From Deltaproteobacteria bacterium (GTDB taxonomy: Bacteria; Myxococcota_A; UBA9160), in assembly GCA_003520425.1 (NCBI GenBank), contig DOUU01000140.1, forward strand, positions 22,663-30,670: 8,008 nucleotides of DNA. Reading direction: 5' to 3'. The notes beneath the pieces were generated by a model. The model was given only the letters and a program-made list of their open reading frames with translations. It searched no databases and was not told where the DNA came from. Below, piece by piece: positions 1-5,288 of this stretch (the first letter of the stretch is position 1; every line of letters starts with the position of its first letter). Made by a program: the position numbers and the translations under genes.

Positions 1-1296
1 CCCGCGCGGCCGCTCTTGTTCGCACAGTACCTGCGTGCCCACCTGGGCGGCTCTCGGTTCGCCGGGGTGCGCATTTTGAACAATGATCGCCAACTCGCGC
101 TCGCACTCGACACGCAGGAGGGTCGACGCGAGCTCTTGCTTTCGATCCTAGGGGGCCGCAGCAACCTCTACCTCCTGGGCGCGGAAGGTTGCGTCGAAGC
201 GTTTCTGCGACCGCTCGAGCTGACGATGCGCGGACTCGCGCGAGGCGCTCTGTGGCGGGGTCCTGAGACGCCCCCGCCGACCGCGGGGACGGATCGCTTC
301 GCTGCCGTTGGCGAGGACGTGCTTCTGGTCGAGATCGAGCGGTTCTACGCCGAGCGCGAGAGCGTGCAGGCTCGCGAGGCGCAGCTGCGTACGCTTCAAA
401 CGGCCCTGTCTCGGGAAGTGGCAGCGGTGATCCGCAAACGTGAGCGACTGCAGCAGGAGCTCGAGGCCGGAGGCGACCCCGAGGACCATCTGCGGCGCGG
501 GCAACTCCTGAAGGGTGCGCTTCACCTCGTGCGGCCCGGCGCGGCGAGGGTGGCGGTGAGCGATCCCGAGAGCGGTGCGGAAATCCCGCTTGAGCTCGAT
601 CCTGCGCTTTCTGCGGTCGAGAACCTTGAGCAGTGTTTCGCACGCTACCGGAAGGCCAAACGGCGCGTGGAGAGGCTCGGGAGCGAGCTCCAATCGCTTG
701 GTGTACGCGAGGCCCAGCTCGCTGAGCTTCGCCAAGCTCTCGATGCGGTGCTCGCTGCCCCCGTGCCAGAGGCACTCGCAGCCTTCGCGGCGCAACCCGC
801 AGTGCGCGCGCTGCTCGACCGAGCGCGACGCCCCTCTGCCCGCAAGCCGACCCCAGAAAAGGGGCATGCGGGCAAGCGCGGCGAAGCCCTTCCGGCACGC
901 TTGCGGCCGCGTCGATATCTCAGCGCGGACGGGCTCGAGATCTGGGTCGGCCGCAGCGATGAAGGGAACGACCACCTGACCACGCGCCTCGCGCGTGGCC
1001 AGGACGTCTTCCTCCACGTCGAAGGAGGCGCGGGCAGTCACGTCATCCTCCGTACGGAGGGGCGCACGGACGCGCCGCCCGAATCGCTGTTGGATGGGTG
1101 TGAGCTCGCCCTCTACTTTTCAAAGCAGCGCGGCGCCCCGCGCGCTGCGATTCACGTGGCGCCCATCAAGAACGTCGTAAAGCCGCGCGGCGCGAAGCCG
1201 GGGCTCGTCCAGGTGCGCGGCGGCCGGGAGTTGAGGCTTCGCCACGAGCCTGCGCGCCTCACGCGCGTCCTGGCGACACGTCTCGATGATTCCTAG
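1..1296 (+). CDS. rqcH: NFACT family protein (RqcH/Rqc2-like), 5' end outside the window
   Basis: The frame is open from base 1, so the gene starts upstream; a TTG at 16 is internal by comparison with the family, whose N-terminal domain begins roughly 70 residues earlier. Numbering from that TTG codon: an NFACT-N segment at 1-70 includes the conserved Asp-Arg pair D24-R25 (NNDRQ), which in Bacillus RqcH is needed to bind alanyl-tRNA. A charged coiled coil follows at about 109-152, a second helical stretch with the family-like ENLEQCFARYRKAKRR at 202-217, then a low-complexity linker at about 265-295. The C-terminal NFACT-R (DUF814) domain at 300-426 has VGRSDEGNDHLT and DVFLHVEGGAGSHVILR. From family knowledge, RqcH binds stalled 50S subunits and adds alanine tails to stuck nascent chains for degradation. 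No NFACT-C domain is visible, so the protein is shorter than the Firmicutes form. The family identity is clear; the exact role in this lineage is inferred. Confidence 0.88.
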   Translation, partial: PARPLLFAQYLRAHLGGSRFAGVRILNNDRQLALALDTQEGRRELLLSILGGRSNLYLLGAEGCVEAFLRPLELTMRGLARGALWRGPETPPPTAGTDRFAAVGEDVLLVEIERFYAERESVQAREAQLRTLQTALSREVAAVIRKRERLQQELEAGGDPEDHLRRGQLLKGALHLVRPGAARVAVSDPESGAEIPLELDPALSAVENLEQCFARYRKAKRRVERLGSELQSLGVREAQLAELRQALDAVLAAPVPEALAAFAAQPAVRALLDRARRPSARKPTPEKGHAGKRGEALPARLRPRRYLSADGLEIWVGRSDEGNDHLTTRLARGQDVFLHVEGGAGSHVILRTEGRTDAPPESLLDGCELALYFSKQRGAPRAAIHVAPIKNVVKPRGAKPGLVQVRGGRELRLRHEPARLTRVLATRLDDS

Positions 1297-1308
1297 GTAG
1301 GGGTCGCC

Positions 1309-1337
1309 TTGACAGAGGACCTCGTTGGTTAAATATG
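1309..1337 (+). promoter_or_regulatory. Candidate sigma-70 type promoter for the Fur-family/dps operon
   Basis: A perfect TTGACA (1309-1314) lies 13 bases after the NFACT stop codon. An AT-rich patch at 1329-1346, conspicuous in this GC-rich window, sits where a -10 element should be; AATATG at 1332 gives a 17-base spacer but matches TATAAT at only 3 of 6 positions. The patch also carries the direct repeat ATGCAA-ATGCAA (1335-1346), whose core is the inverted repeat TGCA-AA-TGCA. This is a plausible autoregulatory operator for a Fur-family repressor, but it is not a recognisable 7-1-7 PerR box. Transcription from here would start close to the ATG at 1346. Confidence 0.5.
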
Positions 1338-1345
1338 CAAATGCA

Positions 1346-1870
1346 ATGAGTTCTCGTGCGAGCCATCGCGGAGCCCGGCCGGTCGAAAACGCGCTTGGCC
1401 GCCTTGCGCGGGCGTGCCGAGAGCGGGGTCTCCCGGTGACGGTACAGCGGCGCGCTGTGCTGGAGGCCCTCGTGCCGCGCGACGATCACCCGAGCGCCGA
1501 TGACCTGTTCGAGGCTGTGAGCCGGACGGTCCCGGGGATCTCGCGAACCACGGTGTATCGGGTGCTCGAGACCCTGGTTGATCTCGGGCTGGCGAGCCGC
1601 ATCTCGCACCCTGGCGGGGGGGCGCGCTTCGAGCTGAGACGAGGGCGCCATCACCACCTCCACTGTGCCCGATGCGGCTGCGTGAAGGATTTCACTTCTC
1701 CTGCCCTGGAGGCCCTCGAGCTTCCGCGGCTCGCAGCCCATGGATTCGAGGTCGATGATTGGTCCCTGCATGTGACGGGTCTTTGTGCGGACTGCAGGGG
1801 CCGCTCACGACGCACGAGCAAATCTCGGCTTCCGAACCCCTCAAGGAGCGAGAAAGGAGAAAAGCGATGA
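1346..1870 (+). CDS. perR: Fur-family metalloregulator, PerR-like peroxide sensor
   Basis: A 174-residue protein with an N-terminal winged helix (about 13-80; HPSADDLFEAV and SRTTVYRVLETL are typical Fur-family helices) and a C-terminal dimerisation and metal domain. The sequence aligns without gaps on Bacillus PerR as I remember it, at a constant offset of 11 residues. The structural Zn site is C107/C110 (CARC) and C147/C150 (CADC). The regulatory-site equivalents are H48 (PerR H37), E96 (D85), H102 (H91), H104 (H93) and D115 (D104). Aspartate at the last position is the hallmark separating PerR from Fur, which has Glu. PerR represses peroxide-defence genes until Fe-catalysed oxidation of its histidines inactivates it. 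The start is uncertain: a TTG at 1325 has an AGAGG 6 bases upstream, but it lies inside the apparent promoter, so the ATG at 1346 is preferred. A basic tail of about 18 residues extends past the PerR end. The last codons overlap dps by 4 bases. Confidence 0.88.
   Translation: MSSRASHRGARPVENALGRLARACRERGLPVTVQRRAVLEALVPRDDHPSADDLFEAVSRTVPGISRTTVYRVLETLVDLGLASRISHPGGGARFELRRGRHHHLHCARCGCVKDFTSPALEALELPRLAAHGFEVDDWSLHVTGLCADCRGRSRRTSKSRLPNPSRSEKGEKR
1853..1859 (+). promoter_or_regulatory. Ribosome binding site of dps
   Basis: AAAGGAG lies 7 bases before the first ATG of dps and inside the 3' end of the Fur-family gene. This fixes the dps start at the ATG at 1867, part of an ATGATG pair, and supports translation directly coupled to the upstream gene. 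Confidence 0.8.
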
Positions 1871-2349
1871 TGACGAAGACCCAGATCGGACTCACCGACA
1901 AGGCGCGCCAGAACGTGGTGAAAATCCTAAACGTGCTGCTGGCGGACGAGTATCTGCTCTACACTCAGACCCGGAACTACCACTGGAACGTGGTCGGACC
2001 TCGCTTCCACGATTTGCACAAGTTCTTCGAGGCCCAGTACGAGGAACTCGACGAGATCATCGATGAGGTCGCCGAACGCGTGCGGGCCTTGGGGGGCAAT
2101 TCGGCGGGATCTCTCGGCGAGTTCTTGGAGCTGGCGCGCAACAAGGAGTCGAGCGGCCTTCCCCGAGACGCGCAGGGAATGGTGGGGGCTCTCCTGGCTG
2201 CCCATGAGGCAGTAATCCGGAACCTACGCGCAGATCTCGAGAAGACCGGTGAGCTTGGCGATGCCGGCACAAATGACTTTCTGACCGGCCTCATGGAACA
2301 GCACGAAAAGATGGCGTGGATGCTGCGCGCGACACTGGAGCGCGGATAG
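1867..2349 (+). CDS. dps: Dps family DNA-starvation/ferritin-like protein
   Basis: A 160-residue four-helix ferritin-like protein. Dps family members form hollow 12-mers that oxidise Fe(II) with hydrogen peroxide and store it, protecting DNA from hydroxyl radicals. The family signature is clear: NYHWNVVGPRFHDLHKFFEAQYEEL at about 37-61, then DEIIDEVAERVRALGG. All four inter-subunit ferroxidase ligands are present with the family spacing: H39, H51, D66 and E70. The N-terminus is short, with only two lysines in the first 15 residues, so the long lysine-rich DNA-binding tail of E. coli Dps is absent; iron and peroxide detoxification may be the main role. The ATG overlaps the TGA of the PerR-like gene (ATGA), so the two are almost certainly co-transcribed and translationally coupled. 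Repression by the upstream regulator is the obvious inference. Confidence 0.95.
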   Translation: MMTKTQIGLTDKARQNVVKILNVLLADEYLLYTQTRNYHWNVVGPRFHDLHKFFEAQYEELDEIIDEVAERVRALGGNSAGSLGEFLELARNKESSGLPRDAQGMVGALLAAHEAVIRNLRADLEKTGELGDAGTNDFLTGLMEQHEKMAWMLRATLERG

Positions 2350-2350
2350 G

Positions 2351-2464
2351 GGTTCAAGCCAGCGGGGACGGCCGCCATCGCAGAGCGCAAGGCACGGAAT
2401 GCACGCTCGAGCGGCCCCCGGGCGCCGATCCCGGGATTGGATGCGCGCCCCGGAGGCTTGAGCC
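2351..2464 (+). promoter_or_regulatory. Candidate structured RNA (three-way junction) between dps and the SelW-like gene
   Basis: The gap between dps and the next gene can fold almost completely. Closing stem: GGTTCAAGCC (2351-2360) pairs with GGCTTGAGCC (2455-2464), 10 bp with one G-U. After a symmetric 3x3 internal loop it continues with GGGG (2364-2367) and CCCC (2448-2451). Arm one: GGCCGC (2370-2375) with GCGGCC (2411-2416), capped by GAGCG (2383-2387) with CGCTC (2404-2408). Arm two: CCCGGG (2417-2422) with CCCGGG (2430-2435), 7-base loop. No T-run follows, so it is not a standard terminator. A GGAGG (2452-2456) is partly held in the closing stem, 19 bases before the chosen start of the next gene. 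I do not recognise a known riboswitch class. GC-rich DNA forms chance stems, so confidence is moderate to low. Confidence 0.4.
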
Positions 2465-2475
2465 AATCTTCAAGG

Positions 2476-2751
2476 GTGGCGAGTCCCCGGCTCGAACTGA
2501 TCTATTGCCGGCAGTGCCGTTGGCTGTTGCGCGCCTCCTGGATGGCACAGGAGCTGCTAGCCACCTTCGATTCTGAGCTGGGCGAAGTGGCCCTCGTTCC
2601 AGGGCAGGGCGGCGTATTCGACGTGCGCCTAGACGGCGAGCTCCTCTTCTCGCGCGCCGAGAAGGGTCGCTTCCCGGAGACCAAAGAGCTCAAGCAGCTG
2701 ATCCGCGATCGCGTGGCGCCGGGGCGCGATCTCGGGCACTCCGACCGCTAG
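2476..2751 (+). CDS. SelT/SelW/SelH family (Rdx fold) CxxC protein, cysteine form
   Basis: A 91-residue protein from a GTG start, matching small bacterial SelW-like proteins. A beta strand leads into the redox motif YCRQCRW (C11 and C14). The helix LLRASWMAQELLATFDSELGEV, the strand VALVPGQGGVFDVRLDGELLFSR, and the C-terminal helix KGRFPETKELKQLIRDRVAPGRDLGHSDR follow. This length and order are usual for the Rdx family, whose members have a thioredoxin-like fold and are thought to act in thiol redox reactions; the substrate is unknown. Animal SelW has selenocysteine at the second position; here both codons are TGC. The start is uncertain: the frame stays open to TTG codons at 2437 and 2458, but family similarity begins near 2476. 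The SD signal is weak, either AAGG directly abutting the GTG or GGAGG 19 bases away. Its place after perR-dps fits an oxidative-stress role, as an inference. Confidence 0.85.
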   Translation: MASPRLELIYCRQCRWLLRASWMAQELLATFDSELGEVALVPGQGGVFDVRLDGELLFSRAEKGRFPETKELKQLIRDRVAPGRDLGHSDR

Positions 2752-2798
2752 CGCGGTAGCCTCGCCGCCCGACTGACGATCGTGCCTGGAGGATCGAA

Positions 2799-3671
2799 AT
2801 GGGGATGCCGAGCGGAATTGGCGTGATTGATCTCATGCTCCAGATCCCGGCGGGCGACAACACGGCCTGGTACGAGTTCATGAAGCCGCTTCTGATGGAT
2901 CAGGAGAGCCGACAACAGTTCAAGATGCCAGCGCAATACATGTTCAAGCAGATTCCCACGCCCCGTCCTTCTGACGACTATGTGGGCATCGCTCTCGACG
3001 AAATGAAAAAATATGGAATCGAGCGCGCAATGATCGGCGTGGGCACCCAAGACTCCGATGCACGGCGCGCGCTCTCCAAGCACCCAGACCGTTTCTTTGG
3101 GAGCTATGAGGTCAACCCGAACCTCGGGATGGACGGCGTACGAAATCTGCGCCGTGCGGTAAAGGAGCTGGGCGTCAAAGCCGCGACCGCATTCCCGTCG
3201 GGCCTATGTCCTCAAGTGCCGATCAATGACAAGAAGTTCTTCCCCATCTACGCGACCTGCATCGACCTCGACATCCCGATTTGCGTGTGTGCTGGCGTTC
3301 CGGGCCCGCGCCTTCCGATGGCGCCCCAGAAGGTCGAATTGATCGACGAGGTCTGCTGGTATTTCCCCGAGCTTCGCTTTGTCACCCGCCATGGTTGTGA
3401 GCCTTGGGTGGATCTCGCCGTAAAGCTCATGCTCAAGTACCCAAATCTGTACTATTCGACGAGCGCGTTCGCACCCAAGCATTACCCAAGAGCGATCATC
3501 GATTTCGCGAACACCCGAGGTGCCGACAAGATCCTCTACGCAGGCTATTTCCCGATGGGACTCTCCCTCGAGCGGATCTTCGGCGACATGCCAAACGTAC
3601 CCTTCCGCGACCACGTCTGGCCGAAGTTCCTGCGCGAGAATGCGCTCCGGGTCTTCAAGCTCGAGGCGTAG
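2799..3671 (+). CDS. Amidohydrolase-2 family protein (PF04909-like) lacking most metal ligands
   Basis: A 290-residue TIM-barrel protein of the amidohydrolase-2/ACMSD-like group. The start has GGAGG at 2788-2792, 6 bases before the ATG. Family landmarks in order: strand 1 GVIDLMLQIP (8-17), EMKKYGIERAMIGVG (68-82), HPDRFFGSYEVNPN (95-108), ELGVKAATAFPSG (123-135), PICVCAGVPGPRLP (160-173), FVTRHGCEPW (194-203), and ILYAGYFPMGLSLERIF (245-261). In catalytic members strand 1 carries D-x-H-x-H, strand 5 a His and strand 8 an Asp (GSDYP). Here these read D-L-M-L-Q, C/A and Y250; only H198 remains. The rest is well conserved, and I recall related proteins with the same TRHGCEPW and YAGYFPMG segments, so this looks like a subfamily trait rather than decay. 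Activity is unknown: a non-metal lyase/hydrolase or a non-catalytic partner are both possible. It lies 47 bases after the SelW-like gene and could be co-transcribed. Confidence 0.85.
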   Translation: MGMPSGIGVIDLMLQIPAGDNTAWYEFMKPLLMDQESRQQFKMPAQYMFKQIPTPRPSDDYVGIALDEMKKYGIERAMIGVGTQDSDARRALSKHPDRFFGSYEVNPNLGMDGVRNLRRAVKELGVKAATAFPSGLCPQVPINDKKFFPIYATCIDLDIPICVCAGVPGPRLPMAPQKVELIDEVCWYFPELRFVTRHGCEPWVDLAVKLMLKYPNLYYSTSAFAPKHYPRAIIDFANTRGADKILYAGYFPMGLSLERIFGDMPNVPFRDHVWPKFLRENALRVFKLEA

Positions 3672-3733
3672 CGATTGCCTTGGCTGCCGACGGGCAAAAA
3701 GGCAGTGACTGCGTTGCCTGAGGGAACTTTCGG

Positions 3734-3769
3734 GATGCTCAGCTGAAGGGGGCGCAGCTCGGCAGCATC
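3734..3769. terminator. Hairpin between convergent genes (possible terminator for the amidohydrolase gene)
   Basis: GATGCT (3734-3739) pairs with AGCATC (3764-3769), and AGCTG (3741-3745) pairs with CAGCT (3755-3759), giving 11 bp with an asymmetric internal loop and a 9-base apical loop. It starts 62 bases after the amidohydrolase stop. No T-run follows on either strand, so intrinsic termination is not assured. Confidence 0.3.
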
Positions 3770-3780
3770 TCGGGAGCACA

Positions 3781-3804
3781 CGGGATCCTAGGGTAGGAAT
3801 CCCG
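3781..3804. terminator. Hairpin adjoining the ybjQ stop (possible bidirectional terminator)
   Basis: CGGGAT (3781-3786) plus CCTA (3787-3790) pair with TAGG (3794-3797) and ATCCCG (3799-3804), with a GGG loop and one bulged A: a compact 10-bp stem. It ends 4 bases past the stop of the minus-strand ybjQ gene, between two convergent genes, the usual place for a shared terminator. It lacks a T-tract on both sides. Confidence 0.4.
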
Positions 3805-3808
3805 CGTC

Positions 3809-4138
3809 TCAGCGCTCCCGGTTGGGGCCGAGCTTGACGGCCGTTCCATAGGCGAGCACCTCGGTGGCACCTGTCAGAAACTCGGTCGCGTCATAGCGCA
3901 TGGCGATCACGGCATCTGCGCCCATCTCCTGGGCATGGCGCACCATGCGCTCGAACGCCTCCTCGCGTGCCTTCTCGCAAACCTCGGCGTAGCGCTCGAT
4001 GTTGCCGCCGACGATCTGCCTGAGTCCGCCGAGCAAGCCTTGCCGGATGCTCGGCGATCGCACCACGATCCCCCGAACGATGCCGAGCCAACCTGCAATC
4101 GATCGGCCCGCGACCTCGTTGCCTGTCGTGACCACCAT
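3809..4138 (-). CDS. ybjQ: YbjQ/UPF0145 family protein
   Basis: A 109-residue protein matching UPF0145 (PF01906, sometimes called a putative heavy-metal-binding domain) over its whole length. It has the N-terminal VVTTGNEVAGRSIAGWLGIVRG, the central GGLRQIVGGNIERYAE, a long charged helix CEKAREEAFERMVRHAQEMGADAVIAMRY at about 54-82, and the C-terminal YGTAVKLG. Length is normal for the family. The start is supported by AAGGAG on the minus strand (plus-strand CTCCTT at 4147-4152), 8 bases before the ATG. No biochemical role is firmly established for the family, and the annotated metal binding is tentative. It is transcribed in the same direction as the dehydrogenase gene upstream but separated by 274 bases, so it probably has its own promoter. 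Confidence 0.92.
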   Translation of the reverse strand: MVVTTGNEVAGRSIAGWLGIVRGIVVRSPSIRQGLLGGLRQIVGGNIERYAEVCEKAREEAFERMVRHAQEMGADAVIAMRYDATEFLTGATEVLAYGTAVKLGPNRER

Positions 4139-4412
4139 GCACGAAGCTCCTTGCGCATGCCCCCGGCTTTTCTTGGCACCCGCCGATGCTCCGCGGGAGA
4201 GCCATCCACCCGCTCCCCTTGACCCTTCGATCTACGCAGGCGGCAGGGCGCGCACGCAGGTGTATCGGCCCTCCTCGTTTGTGGCTTGATGGGGTCCTCT
4301 TGAGGGATTCAGTTCGATCCCGCGGTTGCCTGTGGTGCGCGAGGCCGTGAGCCGCCTTCGCCTCGGCGGGAAACGGACCTTCCCGATCCCGCAAGCGCGC
4401 AGACATTCCGTG

Positions 4413-5216
4413 TCAAAGCCCCATCAGTTCGGTGACATGGTGATCGCGCCCCGCGAGATATCCGCCGTCCACCGCAAGGGCCTGCCCGGATACGAAGGAG
4501 GCGTCCGCAGAAAGCAGGAAGCACGCGACGGATGCGATCTCCTCGGGTCGTCCGAAGCGTCGCAGTTTGTGCTCCCGGCGGATCTCTTCGCGCACCCCCG
4601 CCATGGCAGGCATCCCCAACACGGCTTCCATCATGGGCGTCTCGATAAAGCCTGGGCAGATCGCGTTCGCCCGGATGCCTTGGCGCCCGTAGTCAATCGC
4701 GATGTTCTTGGTGAGAAGCACAACGCCTCCCTTTGATGCGTTGTAGGCGCTGCCTCCGGCCGTGCCTTCAAGGCCTTCGATACTGGCGAGGTTCACAAGC
4801 GCGCCGCGCTCTGCGTCAATCGGGGTCTGAGCCAGCATGTGCACAAGGGCGTGCTTGCACACGAGGAACGTTCCTTTGAGGTTGACCTCCAACACCCGGT
4901 CCCATGCGCTGCCTTCGAGGAGATGGACCGGGCCGCCGCCTGCGATGCCCGCGGCGTTCACCACGGCATCGATGCGCCCCGTCTCGGACACGATTGTCCT
5001 GATCGACTCCTGTACGGCCCGCTCGTCACGGACGTCGAGGCGCAGCGAGCGCAGGCGGTCTTCGCCGAACTCAGCGGGCGCGACCGGAGAGATATCCGCG
5101 CCATAGACTCGCGCTCCCTCTTGCAAGAGGCGGATTGTGCAGGCCTTGCCGATGCCCGACGCGGCCCCTGTCACAAGAGCAACGCGCCCCGCGAACCGTT
5201 CCACCGCCGTCCCCAC
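4413..5216 (-). CDS. Short-chain dehydrogenase/reductase (classical SDR, FabG-like)
   Basis: A 267-residue Rossmann-fold oxidoreductase. From the chosen GTG: the cofactor loop TGAASGIG is at 16-23, and an acidic D41 ends strand 2 (VYGAD), which favours NAD(H) over NADP(H). D61-V follows, then NAAG at 87-90. The catalytic tetrad is N112 (VNLKG), S145 (NLASIEG), Y158 and K162 (SAYNASKGG). The C-terminal signature PGFIETPM, the RRFGRPEEIASVACFLLS segment and FVSGQALAVDGGY are classical. Substrate is not predictable; these enzymes interconvert alcohols and ketones. The frame is open further to 5333, but GGGAGGAG (plus-strand 5223-5230), about 8 bases before the GTG at 5216, and the loss of similarity upstream fix the start. 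It is divergent from the TetR gene across 72 bases with a shared palindrome, so it is the likely target of that repressor. An unusual short tail GRDHHVTELMGL ends the protein. Confidence 0.92.
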   Translation of the reverse strand: MGTAVERFAGRVALVTGAASGIGKACTIRLLQEGARVYGADISPVAPAEFGEDRLRSLRLDVRDERAVQESIRTIVSETGRIDAVVNAAGIAGGGPVHLLEGSAWDRVLEVNLKGTFLVCKHALVHMLAQTPIDAERGALVNLASIEGLEGTAGGSAYNASKGGVVLLTKNIAIDYGRQGIRANAICPGFIETPMMEAVLGMPAMAGVREEIRREHKLRRFGRPEEIASVACFLLSADASFVSGQALAVDGGYLAGRDHHVTELMGL

Positions 5217-5242
5217 CTCACGCTCCTCCCGTTGGCCGTCGC

Positions 5243-5267
5243 TGTACAAGTAAACTAGATTTGTGCA
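5243..5267. promoter_or_regulatory. Candidate TetR-family operator in the divergent promoter region
   Basis: An imperfect 25-bp palindrome with half-sites TGTACAA (5243-5249) and TTGTGCA (5261-5267); 8 of 12 base pairs are symmetric, 6 of 7 in the outer half-sites. A second weak symmetry, AGT-AA-ACT, sits inside. It lies between the SD of the dehydrogenase and the SD of the TetR gene, so a bound repressor could block both promoters. I could not fix -35/-10 boxes with confidence. Assignment to the TetR protein is by position and symmetry. Confidence 0.5.
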
Positions 5268-5288
5268 ATCGTCTATCTGGGAGCGGCA

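Noticed and set aside
148..1041. Long minus-strand open frame (297 codons) opposite the NFACT gene
   Set aside because: It lies fully antisense to a clear family member, has a Arg/Leu-rich composition with no recognisable motif, and is a side effect of high GC.
2348..2366. T-arm-like GGTTCAAGCC suggesting a tRNA 3' part
   Set aside because: No acceptor, anticodon or D arm can be fitted around it, and the same bases form the long stem with 2455-2464.
2404..2437. Two perfect 10-bp palindromes (CGCTCGAGCG at 2404 and ATCCCGGGAT at 2428) as operator sites
   Set aside because: They are unrelated to each other, GC-rich and easily due to chance; their arms are better explained within the larger fold of the gap.
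2485..2530. Possible selenocysteine (UGA) in the SelW-like protein
   Set aside because: Both motif codons are TGC and no in-frame TGA occurs, so neither recoding nor a SECIS element is needed.
3204..3779. Minus-strand open frame (191 codons) opposite the amidohydrolase 3' end
   Set aside because: It overlaps a strongly conserved coding region, and its translation is not protein-family-like.
4139..4412. Small gene or riboswitch in the 274-base gap upstream of ybjQ
   Set aside because: No frame with an SD or family-like translation is visible. The only structure seen is a weak 5-bp hairpin at 4352-4369 without a T-tract; the gap probably carries just the ybjQ promoter.
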